A stretch of 64,000 nucleotides of DNA, taken from Rheinheimera sp. GTDB taxonomy: Bacteria > Pseudomonadota > Gammaproteobacteria > Enterobacterales > Alteromonadaceae. Within the stretch, counting starts at the first letter, position 1. Every line of letters begins with the position of its first letter. The notes under the pieces are model-generated. The model searched no databases. It was not told the origin of the DNA and worked only from the letters and a program-made list of their open reading frames with translations. Location: assembly GCF_030824435.1 (NCBI RefSeq), contig NZ_JAVBXS010000100.1:80597-144596 (forward strand), read 5' to 3'. Below, one piece after another: positions 7,420 to 18,425 of this stretch. The translations under genes and the position numbers were made by a program.

Positions 7420-10332
7420 ATGATGAAATTTGCACTTGGGCAACGTTGGATCAGCGATTCAGAATCAGATTTAGGCTTAGGCACCATTGTTGGTATTGAA
7501 GGCCGGATGCTGACCCTGCTGTTCCCGGCCAGCGGTGAAACACGCTTGTATGCCACTGCAGAAGCGCCACTGACCCGCGTGCAGTTTAATCCGGGTGACA
7601 CCATCAAAAGCGCTGAAGACTTCAGTTTGGTTGTTGATACTATTGAAGAAAAAAACGATACCCTAACCTATCACGGCCACAGAACTGACAATGGCGAAGC
7701 GGTCAGTTTACGTGAAACTTTTCTGGATCACTTCATCAGTTTTAACCAGCCCCAAGACCGTCTTTTTGCCGGCCAGCTCGACCGTTTTGAGTGGTTTACG
7801 TTGCGTTACCACAGCTGGCAACATATTCACCGCCAACAACAAAACCCGATGCGCGGTTTAGGCGGCGGTAGGGTTAGCCTTATTCCACACCAATTATACA
7901 TTGCCGATGAAGTGGCCAAACGCCATGCTCCACGCGTTTTATTATCAGACGAAGTAGGTTTGGGTAAAACCATTGAAGCTGGTCTTATTATTCATCAGCA
8001 GCTGATCGCCGGTTTAGCACAGCGGGTGCTGGTGGTGGTGCCCGAGTCGCTCATGCACCAGTGGCTGGTGGAAATGCTGCGCCGTTTTAACCTGAAATTT
8101 GCCATTTTTGATGAAGAACGTTGCACCGAAGCCAAAGCTGATGGCGGTAATCCGTTTGAATCTGAACAGCTGGTACTGACTAGCCTGGAATTTTTCAGCC
8201 GGAAAAAAAGCTGGCACGAAGCGGCCACCGAAGCGCACTGGGATTTATTGGTGGTGGACGAAGCCCACCATTTACAGTGGAGTGAAGACAACCCCAGCAC
8301 TGAATACCAGCGTATTGAAGCTTTGGCACAAGACACCCCAGGCGTTATTTTATTAACTGCAACACCGGATCAGCTTGGCCATGAAAGCCATTTTGCCCGT
8401 TTGCGTTTACTCGATCCAAACCGGTTTTATGATTATCAGGCCTTCCTCCGGGAAGAGCTGCAATACAAAGAAATTGCCGATTTAGCCAAGCTGGTGTTAG
8501 CCACTGAACCGCTGGATAACAACACCGCCCAAACTTTACAACAACGTATTGCCGAAACGGATTTATCCAAAGAGCTGGCGTTATTACAGCAACAAGATGA
8601 AAACGACGACAAAGAACAAGCCCGTCAGTCGGTGATCCGCCAATTGCTGGACCGTCATGGCACAGGCCGCATTTTATTCCGTAATAGCCGCAGCGCCATC
8701 AAAGGTTTCCCTAAACGTCAGGCGCATTTATTGCCTTTAACTTTGCCTGAGCAATATCAGAACGCCATTAAAGTGCAGCAAGCCTTTAACGGCAGCCAGA
8801 CCGATTTACAAAAAGCCACGGCGCAGTTATTCCCGGAACGTATTTTTCAGGAATTTGAAGGTTCAAAATCCAGCTGGTGGCAGTTCGACCCGCGGGTTGA
8901 ACTCTTAATTGAACGTATCAAAGGCAATAAATACAAAAAGTTTTTAGTGATTTGCGCCCATGCCGACACCGCCATTGCGCTGGAAGAAGCACTGCGCCTG
9001 AAAGAAGGTATCAGAGCAGCAGTGTTCCACGAAGGCATGAGCATAGTGGAGCGTGACAAAGCCGCCGCTTATTTTGCCCAGGACGACAACAGTGCCCAGG
9101 CGCTGATTTGTTCGGAAATTGGCAGTGAAGGCCGTAACTTCCAGTTTGCCCATCACCTGGTGTTATTTGATTTACCGTTGAACCCGGATTTACTGGAGCA
9201 GCGTATTGGCCGTCTGGACCGTATTGGCCAGCAGCATGATATTCAAATCCATCTGCCGTATTTTACCAACCATCCACAACAGATTTTGCTGGACTGGTAC
9301 CATCAGGGTTTACAGGCGCTGGAACAAACCAGCCAGACCGGCCGCGCCGTGTTTGATCAGGTCAAAGAAGAATTATTGGCGCAACTGGCCGCCAAAGAAT
9401 CAGACAACAACGCTGTTGCTGCCCTTATCAGCAAAACTTATGAGCTGAATCAGGCGCTGAAACAAAAATTAGAACAAGGCCGCGACAAACTGCTGGAAAT
9501 CAACTCGGCCGGTGCCGGCCGTGCTGAACAAATTGCAGCAGCTATTGCAGCGCAGGACGACGAAACTATTTTGCCACTTTATATGATCAAAGCCTGGGAT
9601 ATTCTGGGCATTAATCAGGATGACCGCAGCGACACCAGTATTATTCTGACGCCCTCAGAACAAACCCAGGGCCATTACCCTGGCCTCGAAGATGACGGTG
9701 TTTCTGTTACTTTTGACCGCAAGACCGCATTGGCACAAGAAGATATCCAGTTTTTAAGCTGGGACCATCCTATGGTGCAAGGCACGCTGGATATTGTTAC
9801 TAATGACTCGATGGGCAATAGTTCTGCCGCCATTTTGTTTAATAAACAACTGCCGGTGGGCAGCTTTTTTGTTGAGTTTATTTATGTGGCTGAAGCCAGC
9901 GCACCACCTGAGCTGCAGTTAGGTCGTTATTTACCACCCACCCCTATCCGGTTGTTGTTGGAAAAAACCGGTAAAAATTTAGCACCGAATGTGCCTTTTG
10001 ATAATTTTAACCGTCAGCTAAAACCTGTTGGCCGCCAGACAGCGGCCAAACTGGTGGGCGCTTTACAAAGCACTATTCACCCGTTAATTGCCAAAGCCGA
10101 AGCTTATGCCAGCGCACAACTGGCGCAAATTCAGCAGGATGCCCAGCATAAAATGGACGAAGCTTTACAAGCGCAAATCAACAGGTTAACAGCACTGCGT
10201 GCCATAAACCCTGCGGTGCGGCCGGAAGAAATTGCCCATTTTGAACAAATGCAGCGTGAACTGACCGACTACATCGGCAAAGCGCGGCTGAAGTTTGATG
10301 CCATCCGGGTGATAGTGGCGAGCCACGAGTGA
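7420..10332 (+). CDS. rapA: RNA polymerase-associated SWI/SNF ATPase RapA
   Basis: 970 residues (E. coli RapA is 968). The frame is open from 7369, but ATG 7420 gives the family start (MMKFALGQRWISD) and has GGAG at 7405. RapA is a Swi2/Snf2 translocase that binds core RNA polymerase and recycles it after transcription. Visible parts: N-terminal Tudor-like domains; helicase lobe 1 with Walker A SDEVGLGKT (near 177-185) and DEAH box VVDEAHH (near 279); lobe 2 with EGRNFQFAHHLVLFD and the Q-x-x-G-R-x-x-R motif (EQRIGRLDRIGQ); and a C-terminal RapA-specific region. rluA follows 31 bp downstream, the same pairing as in E. coli. All catalytic motifs look intact. Confidence 0.97.
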   Translation: MMKFALGQRWISDSESDLGLGTIVGIEGRMLTLLFPASGETRLYATAEAPLTRVQFNPGDTIKSAEDFSLVVDTIEEKNDTLTYHGHRTDNGEAVSLRETFLDHFISFNQPQDRLFAGQLDRFEWFTLRYHSWQHIHRQQQNPMRGLGGGRVSLIPHQLYIADEVAKRHAPRVLLSDEVGLGKTIEAGLIIHQQLIAGLAQRVLVVVPESLMHQWLVEMLRRFNLKFAIFDEERCTEAKADGGNPFESEQLVLTSLEFFSRKKSWHEAATEAHWDLLVVDEAHHLQWSEDNPSTEYQRIEALAQDTPGVILLTATPDQLGHESHFARLRLLDPNRFYDYQAFLREELQYKEIADLAKLVLATEPLDNNTAQTLQQRIAETDLSKELALLQQQDENDDKEQARQSVIRQLLDRHGTGRILFRNSRSAIKGFPKRQAHLLPLTLPEQYQNAIKVQQAFNGSQTDLQKATAQLFPERIFQEFEGSKSSWWQFDPRVELLIERIKGNKYKKFLVICAHADTAIALEEALRLKEGIRAAVFHEGMSIVERDKAAAYFAQDDNSAQALICSEIGSEGRNFQFAHHLVLFDLPLNPDLLEQRIGRLDRIGQQHDIQIHLPYFTNHPQQILLDWYHQGLQALEQTSQTGRAVFDQVKEELLAQLAAKESDNNAVAALISKTYELNQALKQKLEQGRDKLLEINSAGAGRAEQIAAAIAAQDDETILPLYMIKAWDILGINQDDRSDTSIILTPSEQTQGHYPGLEDDGVSVTFDRKTALAQEDIQFLSWDHPMVQGTLDIVTNDSMGNSSAAILFNKQLPVGSFFVEFIYVAEASAPPELQLGRYLPPTPIRLLLEKTGKNLAPNVPFDNFNRQLKPVGRQTAAKLVGALQSTIHPLIAKAEAYASAQLAQIQQDAQHKMDEALQAQINRLTALRAINPAVRPEEIAHFEQMQRELTDYIGKARLKFDAIRVIVASHE

Positions 10333-10363
10333 GTCAAATGACGCTGTTTTGGGAACTCTGTTA

Positions 10364-11017
10364 ATGCTGTTGGTCTACGAACCGCCATTGTCGCCCTATC
10401 TGGATATTTTGTATCAGGATGAGCAGTTGCTCATTCTGAATAAACCCAGTGGTTTATTAACAGTGCCGGGGCGTTTGCCGGAGCACCAGGACAGCCTGGA
10501 GCTTAGGGTAAAAAGGGTGTTTCCAGAAGCGCGCATTGTGCACAGGCTGGATATGGCAACCTCAGGTTTGGTGGTGATGGCACTTGGCGCCGACAGTCAA
10601 CGCCATCTGAACCTGCAGTTTGAGAAGCGCCAAACCGAAAAACACTATATAGCGCGCCTGGAAGGCAAAGTACCGGTGCATTGTGGTTCAGTCGAATTAC
10701 CACTGATTTGTGACTGGCCAAACAGACCCAAACAAATGGTGTGTTTTAGCCGTGGTAAAAAAGCCCTGACCCACTTTGCCGTGCTGTCGCAGGATGAACA
10801 CAGCAGCTTTGTGAAACTTATTCCGGTCACGGGACGTTCGCATCAGCTGCGGGTGCACATGCAGTGGCTCGGGCATCCTATTCTTGGGGATAAGTTTTAT
10901 GCGTCTCAACAAGGACTTGCAGCGGCGTCTCGCTTGCAACTGCATGCTGCTTACCTGGCGTTTTACCATCCGTCAGATGGCCGTTGGTTGAGCTTTAGCT
11001 GTCCTTGCCCTTTTTAA
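10364..11017 (+). CDS. rluA: Dual-specificity 23S rRNA/tRNA pseudouridine synthase RluA
   Basis: 217 residues from ATG 10364, with GGGA about 10 nt upstream (a TTG at 10349 is in frame but less likely). E. coli RluA is 219 residues, makes pseudouridine 746 in 23S rRNA and pseudouridine 32 in several tRNAs, and likewise lacks an S4 domain. The signature IVHRLDMATSGLVVMALG contains the catalytic Asp. LNKPSGLLTVPGR and the C-terminal VTGRSHQLRVHMQWLGHPILGD are the other conserved family blocks. Its position directly after rapA matches E. coli and supports RluA over RluC or RluD. It is probably cotranscribed with rapA. Confidence 0.93.
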   Translation: MLLVYEPPLSPYLDILYQDEQLLILNKPSGLLTVPGRLPEHQDSLELRVKRVFPEARIVHRLDMATSGLVVMALGADSQRHLNLQFEKRQTEKHYIARLEGKVPVHCGSVELPLICDWPNRPKQMVCFSRGKKALTHFAVLSQDEHSSFVKLIPVTGRSHQLRVHMQWLGHPILGDKFYASQQGLAAASRLQLHAAYLAFYHPSDGRWLSFSCPCPF

Positions 11018-11190
11018 GCTGGCACAACACAAAATTTAATTAACCTCAGATTCATCTTCAGCTGTTATGCTGCCGCCGCTTTCGCAACCTATTGCCACAC
11101 AACTGAAATAATATTGAGTGAAATTTGTTTAATCCCAGCAAATCAAATAAAATTAGCCGGTTGGAAAAAACACCCCTTAAGGAGATACGG

Positions 11191-12252
11191 ATGAAACTTA
11201 AAACTAGCGCAATTGCCATTTTGGCAGCTTTTCCCCTGATGTCGTTTGTAGCATCTGCGGCTCCAACTGCAGAACAGTTACAAGATCGGGCTTTTGGTTC
11301 TATATTCTGGGAATATTACACACCAGACAGCGACAAATCACGTTCTGCTGAATGGGAAGGTGCTGACAATGGTGACGGCATGGGTCTGCAACTGGGCTAC
11401 CGCATCAACAAAGCATGGGCTATCCGTGCTGAATACGTACGTCAGGATCTGGAATCTGCATTAAGCGATCTGGATGTTGAAGGTAACCGTGTTGGTCTGG
11501 ACCTGATGTATCACGTTGACAGCCTGCCAGTGTACGTTGTTGGTGGTGTGAAAAACTTCACTACTGGCCGCAGTGCTTCTGCAGCTAACATCGGTATCGG
11601 TGCAAACCTGTTTGCCACTGACGACCTGGCTGTATTTGTTGAAGCCAACCGTTATCAGGGTATCAGCAAATCATTTGCTGATGCCGGTGTTAAATTAGGC
11701 TTAAGCTACCACTTTGGTTCAGCTCCTGTTGCGGCGCCTGCGCCAGCTCCAGAGCCAGCTCCTGCTCCGGCACCAGTGATTGGTGATGCGGATCAGGACG
11801 GTGTAACTGATGATAAAGATCAGTGTGCTAACACACCAATCACTGACAAAGTAGACACTGTTGGTTGTTCAATTTTCACTGAACAGTCAGTCAGCATCGC
11901 ACTGAACGCTCAGTTTGATAACGACTCTGCAGTAGTAAAAACTCAGTACCATGCTGATATCGAAAAACTGGCAAACTTCTTAAAACGTTTCCCAAATACT
12001 GACGTTGAAATTGGTGGCCACGCTTCTAACGTAGGTAAACCAGCTTACAACATGGCACTGTCACAACGTCGTGCTGACGCTATCGCTGCAGTACTGGTGA
12101 ACGAGTTTGGTATCGCTTCTTCACGCGTAAAAGCTGTAGGTTATGGCGTGACTAAACCACGTGCTGCCGGTAACACAGCTGCAGCTCATGCTGTAAACCG
12201 TCGTATCGAAGCGACAGTGACTGCTTCTGTGAAAGAAGCTGTTCAGCGTTAA
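11191..12252 (+). CDS. OmpA-family outer-membrane protein
   Basis: 353 residues from ATG 11191, preceded by AAGGAGA (11179-11185). A signal peptide (MKLKTSAIAILAAFPLMSFVASA) is followed by an eight-strand beta-barrel of about 165 residues, a Pro/Ala linker (APAPAPEPAPAPAPV), a short calcium-binding-like repeat (DADQDGVTDDKDQC) and a C-terminal OmpA peptidoglycan-binding domain (about 230-345) with GHASNVGKPAYNMALSQRRA. The domain tethers the outer membrane to the cell wall. Two Cys residues flank the calcium-binding-like segment and could form a disulfide. The gene stands alone, with a strong terminator 19 bp after its stop. Codons are visibly biased toward the preferred set, fitting an abundant protein. 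Confidence 0.93.
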   Translation: MKLKTSAIAILAAFPLMSFVASAAPTAEQLQDRAFGSIFWEYYTPDSDKSRSAEWEGADNGDGMGLQLGYRINKAWAIRAEYVRQDLESALSDLDVEGNRVGLDLMYHVDSLPVYVVGGVKNFTTGRSASAANIGIGANLFATDDLAVFVEANRYQGISKSFADAGVKLGLSYHFGSAPVAAPAPAPEPAPAPAPVIGDADQDGVTDDKDQCANTPITDKVDTVGCSIFTEQSVSIALNAQFDNDSAVVKTQYHADIEKLANFLKRFPNTDVEIGGHASNVGKPAYNMALSQRRADAIAAVLVNEFGIASSRVKAVGYGVTKPRAAGNTAAAHAVNRRIEATVTASVKEAVQR

Positions 12253-12270
12253 TTGCTGATGTTTTGCTGA

Positions 12271-12299
12271 AAAAGCCGCCGCCTGGCGGCTTTTTTTTG
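12271..12299 (+). terminator. Rho-independent terminator of the OmpA-family gene
   Basis: The GC-rich hairpin GCCGCCGCCTGGCGGC is followed by eight T residues, placed 19 bp after the stop of the OmpA-family gene. Confidence 0.9.
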
Positions 12300-12410
12300 C
12301 CGGAAAAACACCTTTCAGCAACAGGCTTCAGACAAAATGTGCACTGCGATTTAAGTTCTCTGCCAAAAGGCCGATACTCTTTTTAATCAGTCTTTTGCCG
12401 GAATGTTCAG

Positions 12411-13184
12411 ATGTTAAAACCTTTGTTGTGTTGTGGCCTGCTGATGTTCAGCAGCATCACTCCAGCTGTTGATATGGCAGCCAGTGTGGAAAGCGCCCAC
12501 AGCTTTGATTTACAAAGACAATTAGCAAGCAATGAATTTGAAACGCTCAAAGCCGGCGACATTACTTTTACCACTTTGTATAAACCGGCCATGACAGCTT
12601 TTACCAAAGGCACTGTGATTTTATTGCCTGACTGGTCACAACACGCCGCCAGCCCGCGGGCTATTAATATGCTGCGCCAACAACTGGTGGATTATGGTTG
12701 GGACACCCTGGCTGTGATGGTGCCAGATCCTTTGCCGCACCCTGATGCGGAAAACTTATTAACTTATCAAAATGAATTGTTGTTGCGACTGCAAGCCGCG
12801 ATGGAAAAAGCCCAAAGCAAAACCGGCAGTGTGATAGTAGTGGCACAGGGCAGCAGTGGCGCCATCTTAAATCAGTTATATCAGAGCAGCGACGTGGCAA
12901 AACCCGACGGCCTGGTGCTGCTCAGTGCTTATCTGGCAGAGCCGGCTTTAAACGAAGCAGTGTCGCTGGCGTTGGCCAAACACAAAGTACCTACCCTCGA
13001 TATTCAGCAACAAGATGACAATGCTTTTGTGCTGGCCAGCAGCACACTGCGGTTACAGCTGGTACGTAAACATATTAAAGAACTGTACCGGCAACGTATT
13101 TTGCCAGGCTCCATGGATGACCGTCATAACCAGCAGTGGTTATTCAGCGAAGTAAATGGCTGGCTGAGTTATCTGGGGTATTAG
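12411..13184 (+). CDS. DUF3530 family exported alpha/beta-hydrolase-like protein
   Basis: 257 residues with a signal peptide (MLKPLLCCGLLMFSSITPAVDMA), so likely periplasmic or outer-membrane associated. GGAA lies about 8 nt before the ATG. The body resembles DUF3530, an alpha/beta-hydrolase-like family: GTVILLPDWSQHAASPRAI sits near the expected oxyanion strand and VIVVAQGSSGAILNQL at the nucleophile elbow (GxSxG-like, here QGSSG). A conventional catalytic His is not obvious, although HNQQW near the C-terminus is a candidate. Function is unknown in the family. It stands alone, followed by the 97-bp repeat array. Confidence 0.75.
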   Translation: MLKPLLCCGLLMFSSITPAVDMAASVESAHSFDLQRQLASNEFETLKAGDITFTTLYKPAMTAFTKGTVILLPDWSQHAASPRAINMLRQQLVDYGWDTLAVMVPDPLPHPDAENLLTYQNELLLRLQAAMEKAQSKTGSVIVVAQGSSGAILNQLYQSSDVAKPDGLVLLSAYLAEPALNEAVSLALAKHKVPTLDIQQQDDNAFVLASSTLRLQLVRKHIKELYRQRILPGSMDDRHNQQWLFSEVNGWLSYLGY

Positions 13185-13212
13185 TCGGGAAAAAACGCCG
13201 CCATTTGCTGCT

Positions 13213-13503
13213 GCCCGGCCACCCGCCAAGCGTGAGGCGCAACCACGGCAGCACGCCAAACTGTTGGTGTGCGATCCCGCAGTTGCCCTGCAATAGCGGC
13301 ATACCTTCAGCCCGGCCACCCGCCAAGCGGGAGGCGCAACCACGGCAGCACGCCAAACTGTTGGTGTGCGATCCCGCAGTTGCCCTGCAATAGCGGCATA
13401 CCTTCAGCCCGGCCACCCGCCAAGCGGGAGGCGCAACCACGGCAGCTCGCCAAACTGTTGGCGTGCCGAGATCCCGCAGTTGCCCTGCAATAGCGGCATA
13501 CCG
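13213..13503. repeat. Three tandem copies of a 97-bp structured repeat
   Basis: Copies start at 13213, 13310 and 13407 with GCCCGGCCACCCGCC. Copies 1 and 2 are nearly identical (one clear change in the first hairpin, CGTGAGG versus CGGGAGG). Copy 3 differs at a few bases and has a 3-nt insertion near 13465. Each unit contains CCCGCCAAGCGGG (5-bp stem), then GCACGCCAA-CTG-TTGGTGTGC (9-bp stem with one G-T pair), and GGCGCAAC ... GTTGCCC that can close a larger stem around the second hairpin. The array lies between two convergent genes. Its period is not a multiple of three and no protein-like frame is conserved. It resembles REP/BIME-type intergenic elements, but I do not recognise the family. 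Confidence 0.85.
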
Positions 13504-13513
13504 TACATCCTGT

Positions 13514-13543
13514 ACATAAAAAAAGGGCGCTTTGAGCGCCCCT
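13514..13543 (-). terminator. Terminator of the Aer-like receptor gene
   Basis: Read on the minus strand, GGGGCGCTCAAAGCGCCC is followed by seven T residues, about 20 bp after the stop of the receptor gene. Confidence 0.85.
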
Positions 13544-13562
13544 TGTCAGCAATAAACAACAC

Positions 13563-15122
13563 TTATTTTTTAAAACGTTCCACTAACTGATACAAAGATT
13601 CAGCGTTTCGTTCCAAATCACTGCTGACGGCTGCTGCCTGCTCGCTGTTGTGATAACTGTCACCGGCTAAATCAGCAATACGGCTGACCTGCCTGTTAAT
13701 ATCCTCGGAGACATGGGCTTGTTCTTCCACAGCAACCGCAATCTGATGGCCCATTTTGGCAATAATATTCACCGCATCCATAATGCCGTTGAGCATCTGT
13801 TCGGTTTCCTGCACCTTGGCAACCCCTAACTCTGTGGCATGTATACCTTCATTGGCCGCCGACACCGCCGCAGTGGCGCCACTTTGTAAATTATTAATAA
13901 TTACCTGAATTTGTTTGGTCGATTCCTGAGTTCTTTGTGCCAAATGCCGCACCTCATCGGCCACCACCGCAAACCCCCTGCCCTGATCACCGGCTCTGGC
14001 AGCTTCAATGGCCGCATTGAGTGCCAATAAATTGGTTTGTTCAGCAATTTGCTGAATAATTTCGGCAGCCTGGGTAATGCTGGACGTTTGGGTCGCCAAA
14101 TCTGTGACAGCTGTGGAGATGGCCTGCACAGTGCGTGCTAAGGCATTAATCGCTTCTTTGGTCTGCTGGGCCACTAGCTGACCCTGACAGGTCAGTTCAT
14201 TGGCATTGGCGGCCTGATTCGAGGTCAGTTGCACATTCTGCGCAACCTCAGCAATGGTATGGGTCATCTGGTTCATTGCAGTGGCTGTCTGGTCAGTTTC
14301 CTGCTGCTGCGAGCTGATAGAACCCAAAGTTGCTTCTGAAAGCTCATGGGCTTGCGCTGATTCTTTTGAAGCCAATAAAGCAGCATCTTCCAGCCGGGTT
14401 AACACAGTGCGCAGATGAGCTGTTTCTGTCACCAGCGCCAGTTCCAGTTGCCCCCAACTATTAGATTTGCCGGTATAAACCTGACTGGCAATAGGACATA
14501 AAAACGGATTGCTCAGCTGGGCCTGCAATTGTTGTCTTGCACGCACTGTGCCTGCTCTTTCAAACCACAACATGGCAAAACTGCTGGCTGCTGCTGCAAT
14601 ACCGGCGCCGTATTGCCCTAACACGCTTGCCGCCATCACTGTCACCACTAATACGGCCGCTGCCCCAAGTGGCAAGCGGACTGCTTCCGGCAACAACTGA
14701 CCCGCGGGTTGTTTACCCAGACTCATTTGCCGGTAAACTTGTTCAGCCCTTTGTACCTGCTCCAGCGTTGGTTTGACCCGGACAGATTCAAAACCCACCA
14801 CCTGACCTTGTTGCAAAATGGGTGTGACATAAGCATTCACCCAATAATAATCGCCATTTTTACAACGGTTTTTCACTACGCCCATCCAGCATTTACCGGT
14901 TTTCAGGTAGTCCCACATGCCGGCAAAAACCGTTTCCGGCATATCCGGATGGCGCACCAGATTATGTGGCTGACCGATAAGCTCTTCACGGGTAAAACCG
15001 CTGACATCAACAAAAGCATCGTTACAATACTGAATATTTCCCCGCACATCAGTTGCAGAAATTAATCGTTGTTCAGCGGGAAAGGTTCGTTCTCTGGAAG
15101 TAACCGGCAGATTCTGGCGCAT
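13563..15122 (-). CDS. Aer-like PAS-containing methyl-accepting chemotaxis protein
   Basis: 519 residues from ATG 15122, preferred over a GTG at 15146 because AAAGGA lies 9 nt upstream and the product then begins MRQNLPVTSRE, as Aer proteins do. An N-terminal PAS domain (about 20-120) has DVSGFTREELIGQPHNLVRHPDMP and CKNGDYYWVNAYVTP, the FAD-binding type of Aer/PAS_3 sensors. A hydrophobic hairpin (about 155-195) anchors the protein without a periplasmic domain. The C-terminal signalling domain contains the hairpin-tip block [18 protein letters not shown]. It probably senses redox or oxygen and signals through CheA/CheW. No che genes are nearby. A palindrome sits in its promoter region. Confidence 0.9.
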   Translation of the reverse strand: MRQNLPVTSRERTFPAEQRLISATDVRGNIQYCNDAFVDVSGFTREELIGQPHNLVRHPDMPETVFAGMWDYLKTGKCWMGVVKNRCKNGDYYWVNAYVTPILQQGQVVGFESVRVKPTLEQVQRAEQVYRQMSLGKQPAGQLLPEAVRLPLGAAAVLVVTVMAASVLGQYGAGIAAAASSFAMLWFERAGTVRARQQLQAQLSNPFLCPIASQVYTGKSNSWGQLELALVTETAHLRTVLTRLEDAALLASKESAQAHELSEATLGSISSQQQETDQTATAMNQMTHTIAEVAQNVQLTSNQAANANELTCQGQLVAQQTKEAINALARTVQAISTAVTDLATQTSSITQAAEIIQQIAEQTNLLALNAAIEAARAGDQGRGFAVVADEVRHLAQRTQESTKQIQVIINNLQSGATAAVSAANEGIHATELGVAKVQETEQMLNGIMDAVNIIAKMGHQIAVAVEEQAHVSEDINRQVSRIADLAGDSYHNSEQAAAVSSDLERNAESLYQLVERFKK

Positions 15123-15174
15123 GGCAGGCAATCCTTTGTTAGACACACAAAAAGAAAATACCGGATTTCAATAT

Positions 15175-15191
15175 TCGGTACTATGTACCGA
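15175..15191. promoter_or_regulatory. Perfect palindrome upstream of the Aer-like receptor
   Basis: TCGGTACTATGTACCGA is a 7-bp perfect inverted repeat with a 3-nt centre, 53 bp upstream of the receptor start. It is suited to a dimeric repressor or activator. The regulator is unknown. Confidence 0.4.
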
Positions 15192-15342
15192 TAAATCTAG
15201 ATCAACACCTTGTCATTGCAAGGAAAAAACTGATTAAAATTTAAACTGTTATCATACTAGTTACCAAAGCTGAACAACTGCCGTTTTCAGCGCCTGCATG
15301 TTAGGATCTGCAGTTGTTTGCAGCCATTTTTCTGAGGTATCC

Positions 15343-15699
15343 ATGTTCCAGCCAAGTCCGGTGCTCAGCACCATTATTCTGCTGTTATTGAGTAATATTT
15401 TTATGACTTTTGCCTGGTATGGCCATCTGAAGCACTTGAAAGGCTCGGCGATTTACATCGCTATTCTGGTGTCCTGGGGCATTGCGTTTTTTGAATATAT
15501 GTTGATGGTGCCTGCCAACCGGATTGGTTCACAGGTGCTGTCGCTGGCACAACTGAAGATATTGCAGGAAGTGATTACACTGTCGGTGTTTATTCCATTT
15601 GCGCTGTTTTATATGAAAGAGCCGTTTAAATGGAATTATGTGTATGCCGGCTTTTGTTTATTGGGCGCAGTGTATTTTATGTTTTATCACAAGAGTTAA
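15343..15699 (+). CDS. DUF486 / DMT-like small membrane protein
   Basis: 118 residues from ATG 15343, with TGAGG about 7 nt upstream (the frame is open from 15298 but without a better start). Four membrane helices are visible: ILLLLSNIFMTFAWYGHL, IYIAILVSWGIAFFEYMLMV, an EVITLSVFIPFALFYM segment and YVYAGFCLLGAVYFMFY. VPANRIGSQ and FAWYGHLK are hallmark segments of the DUF486 family, which is distantly related to small drug/metabolite transporters. Transport substrate is unknown. It stands alone between the divergent receptor gene and the convergent djlA. Confidence 0.85.
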   Translation: MFQPSPVLSTIILLLLSNIFMTFAWYGHLKHLKGSAIYIAILVSWGIAFFEYMLMVPANRIGSQVLSLAQLKILQEVITLSVFIPFALFYMKEPFKWNYVYAGFCLLGAVYFMFYHKS

Positions 15700-15806
15700 A
15701 GCGGGCAGCGCAGCTTGATAAAGCCTGTATTTGACGTTTCATGTTGTGGATGGTGTTTTGCGGTCAGCAGCTCAAGGTTGCTGCCGGCAATAACCGGCAA
15801 CCCAAC

Positions 15807-16603
15807 TTAACTGCGGTGTTGCTTAATCATTTCATAAGCGGCCTGAATATCCTGAGTTTTGCGTTTGGCCAGTTCCAGCATTTCTGCCGGCAGGCCTTGC
15901 GACATCAGTTTATCCGGATGATGTTGCGCCATCTGTTTTTTGTAAGCTTTTTTCAACTCACTTTCGCTGCATTCCGACGTCACCCCCAACAACTGATAAG
16001 CGTCCTGCAAGGTATCGGCCTTGGCCGCTGTCTGGCGCGGTCTTTTGGCAAAACGGGCTTCCGCCTGATAACGCCCGAGCAGATATTGCAGTCTGCTGGC
16101 TGAAATTGACAAAGCGTCGGCCAGTTGCTGCAACAACCTCTCTTCCACAGCACTTAAATGCGCGTCCACATATGCGATGCTGATTTGGATTTCTAAAAAC
16201 AGCTGCAATAAATCCGGACGCCAGCGGTAGCTTTGTTTTAACAAGGCCAGCTGCGTCAATAATGGAAAATCAGCAGCCTTACCTTCACGAAACGCCCGTT
16301 GTGCTTCCTGTTGCTGCCTGGTATTCAAGCCAAGCTGCTGCATAAAATCAGTGGCTTTATCAATATGGGCAGTGGTTACCACACCATCAGCTTTGGCCAG
16401 GTGCCCCATCACCGCAAAGGTGCTGTACATAAACACGCCCTGGGCTTCGCTGTTGTCTTTTTTTAGTGCGGCAAAACCGCCGGACGCTTCAAAAGAAGAA
16501 CGCAAACTGCGGTCAAACCAATGACCAATCAGCAGACCCAATAACAAACCCGGCCACTTAAACAATGCCATACCAAACATAGCGCCCAGCAATTTACCCC
16601 ACA

Positions 16604-16604
<1 letters not shown>
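15807..16604 (-). CDS. djlA: DnaJ-like membrane co-chaperone DjlA
   Basis: 265 residues. One N-terminal membrane helix (FGMALFKWPGLLLGLLIGHWF) is followed by a TerB-like helical domain and a C-terminal J domain (about 200-265) with the essential HPD in QHHPDKLMSQG. DjlA is an inner-membrane type III J protein that stimulates DnaK and influences envelope stress signalling. Its start codon overlaps the murU stop by one base (TAATG), so it is the last gene of an amgK-murU-djlA operon. Length is close to E. coli DjlA (271). Confidence 0.95.
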
Positions 16605-18294
<1,690 letters not shown>

Positions 18295-18425
18295 TTTTTA
18301 CTCCCAGCGGGTCAAAGAGCGCACTATATCCGATTAGCAACAACCATAAAATTGCTTTATCATGACCAACCTGCTGTTTTTGCAACGATGCAACTGCAGC
18401 AAGGCTTCTACTCTGAGACTGCGGG

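Noticed and set aside
13136..13590. Several open frames on both strands through the 97-bp repeats
   Set aside because: They exist only because the repeat has no stops in several frames. The period is not a multiple of three, no start has a ribosome site, and the same peptide appears in different frames.
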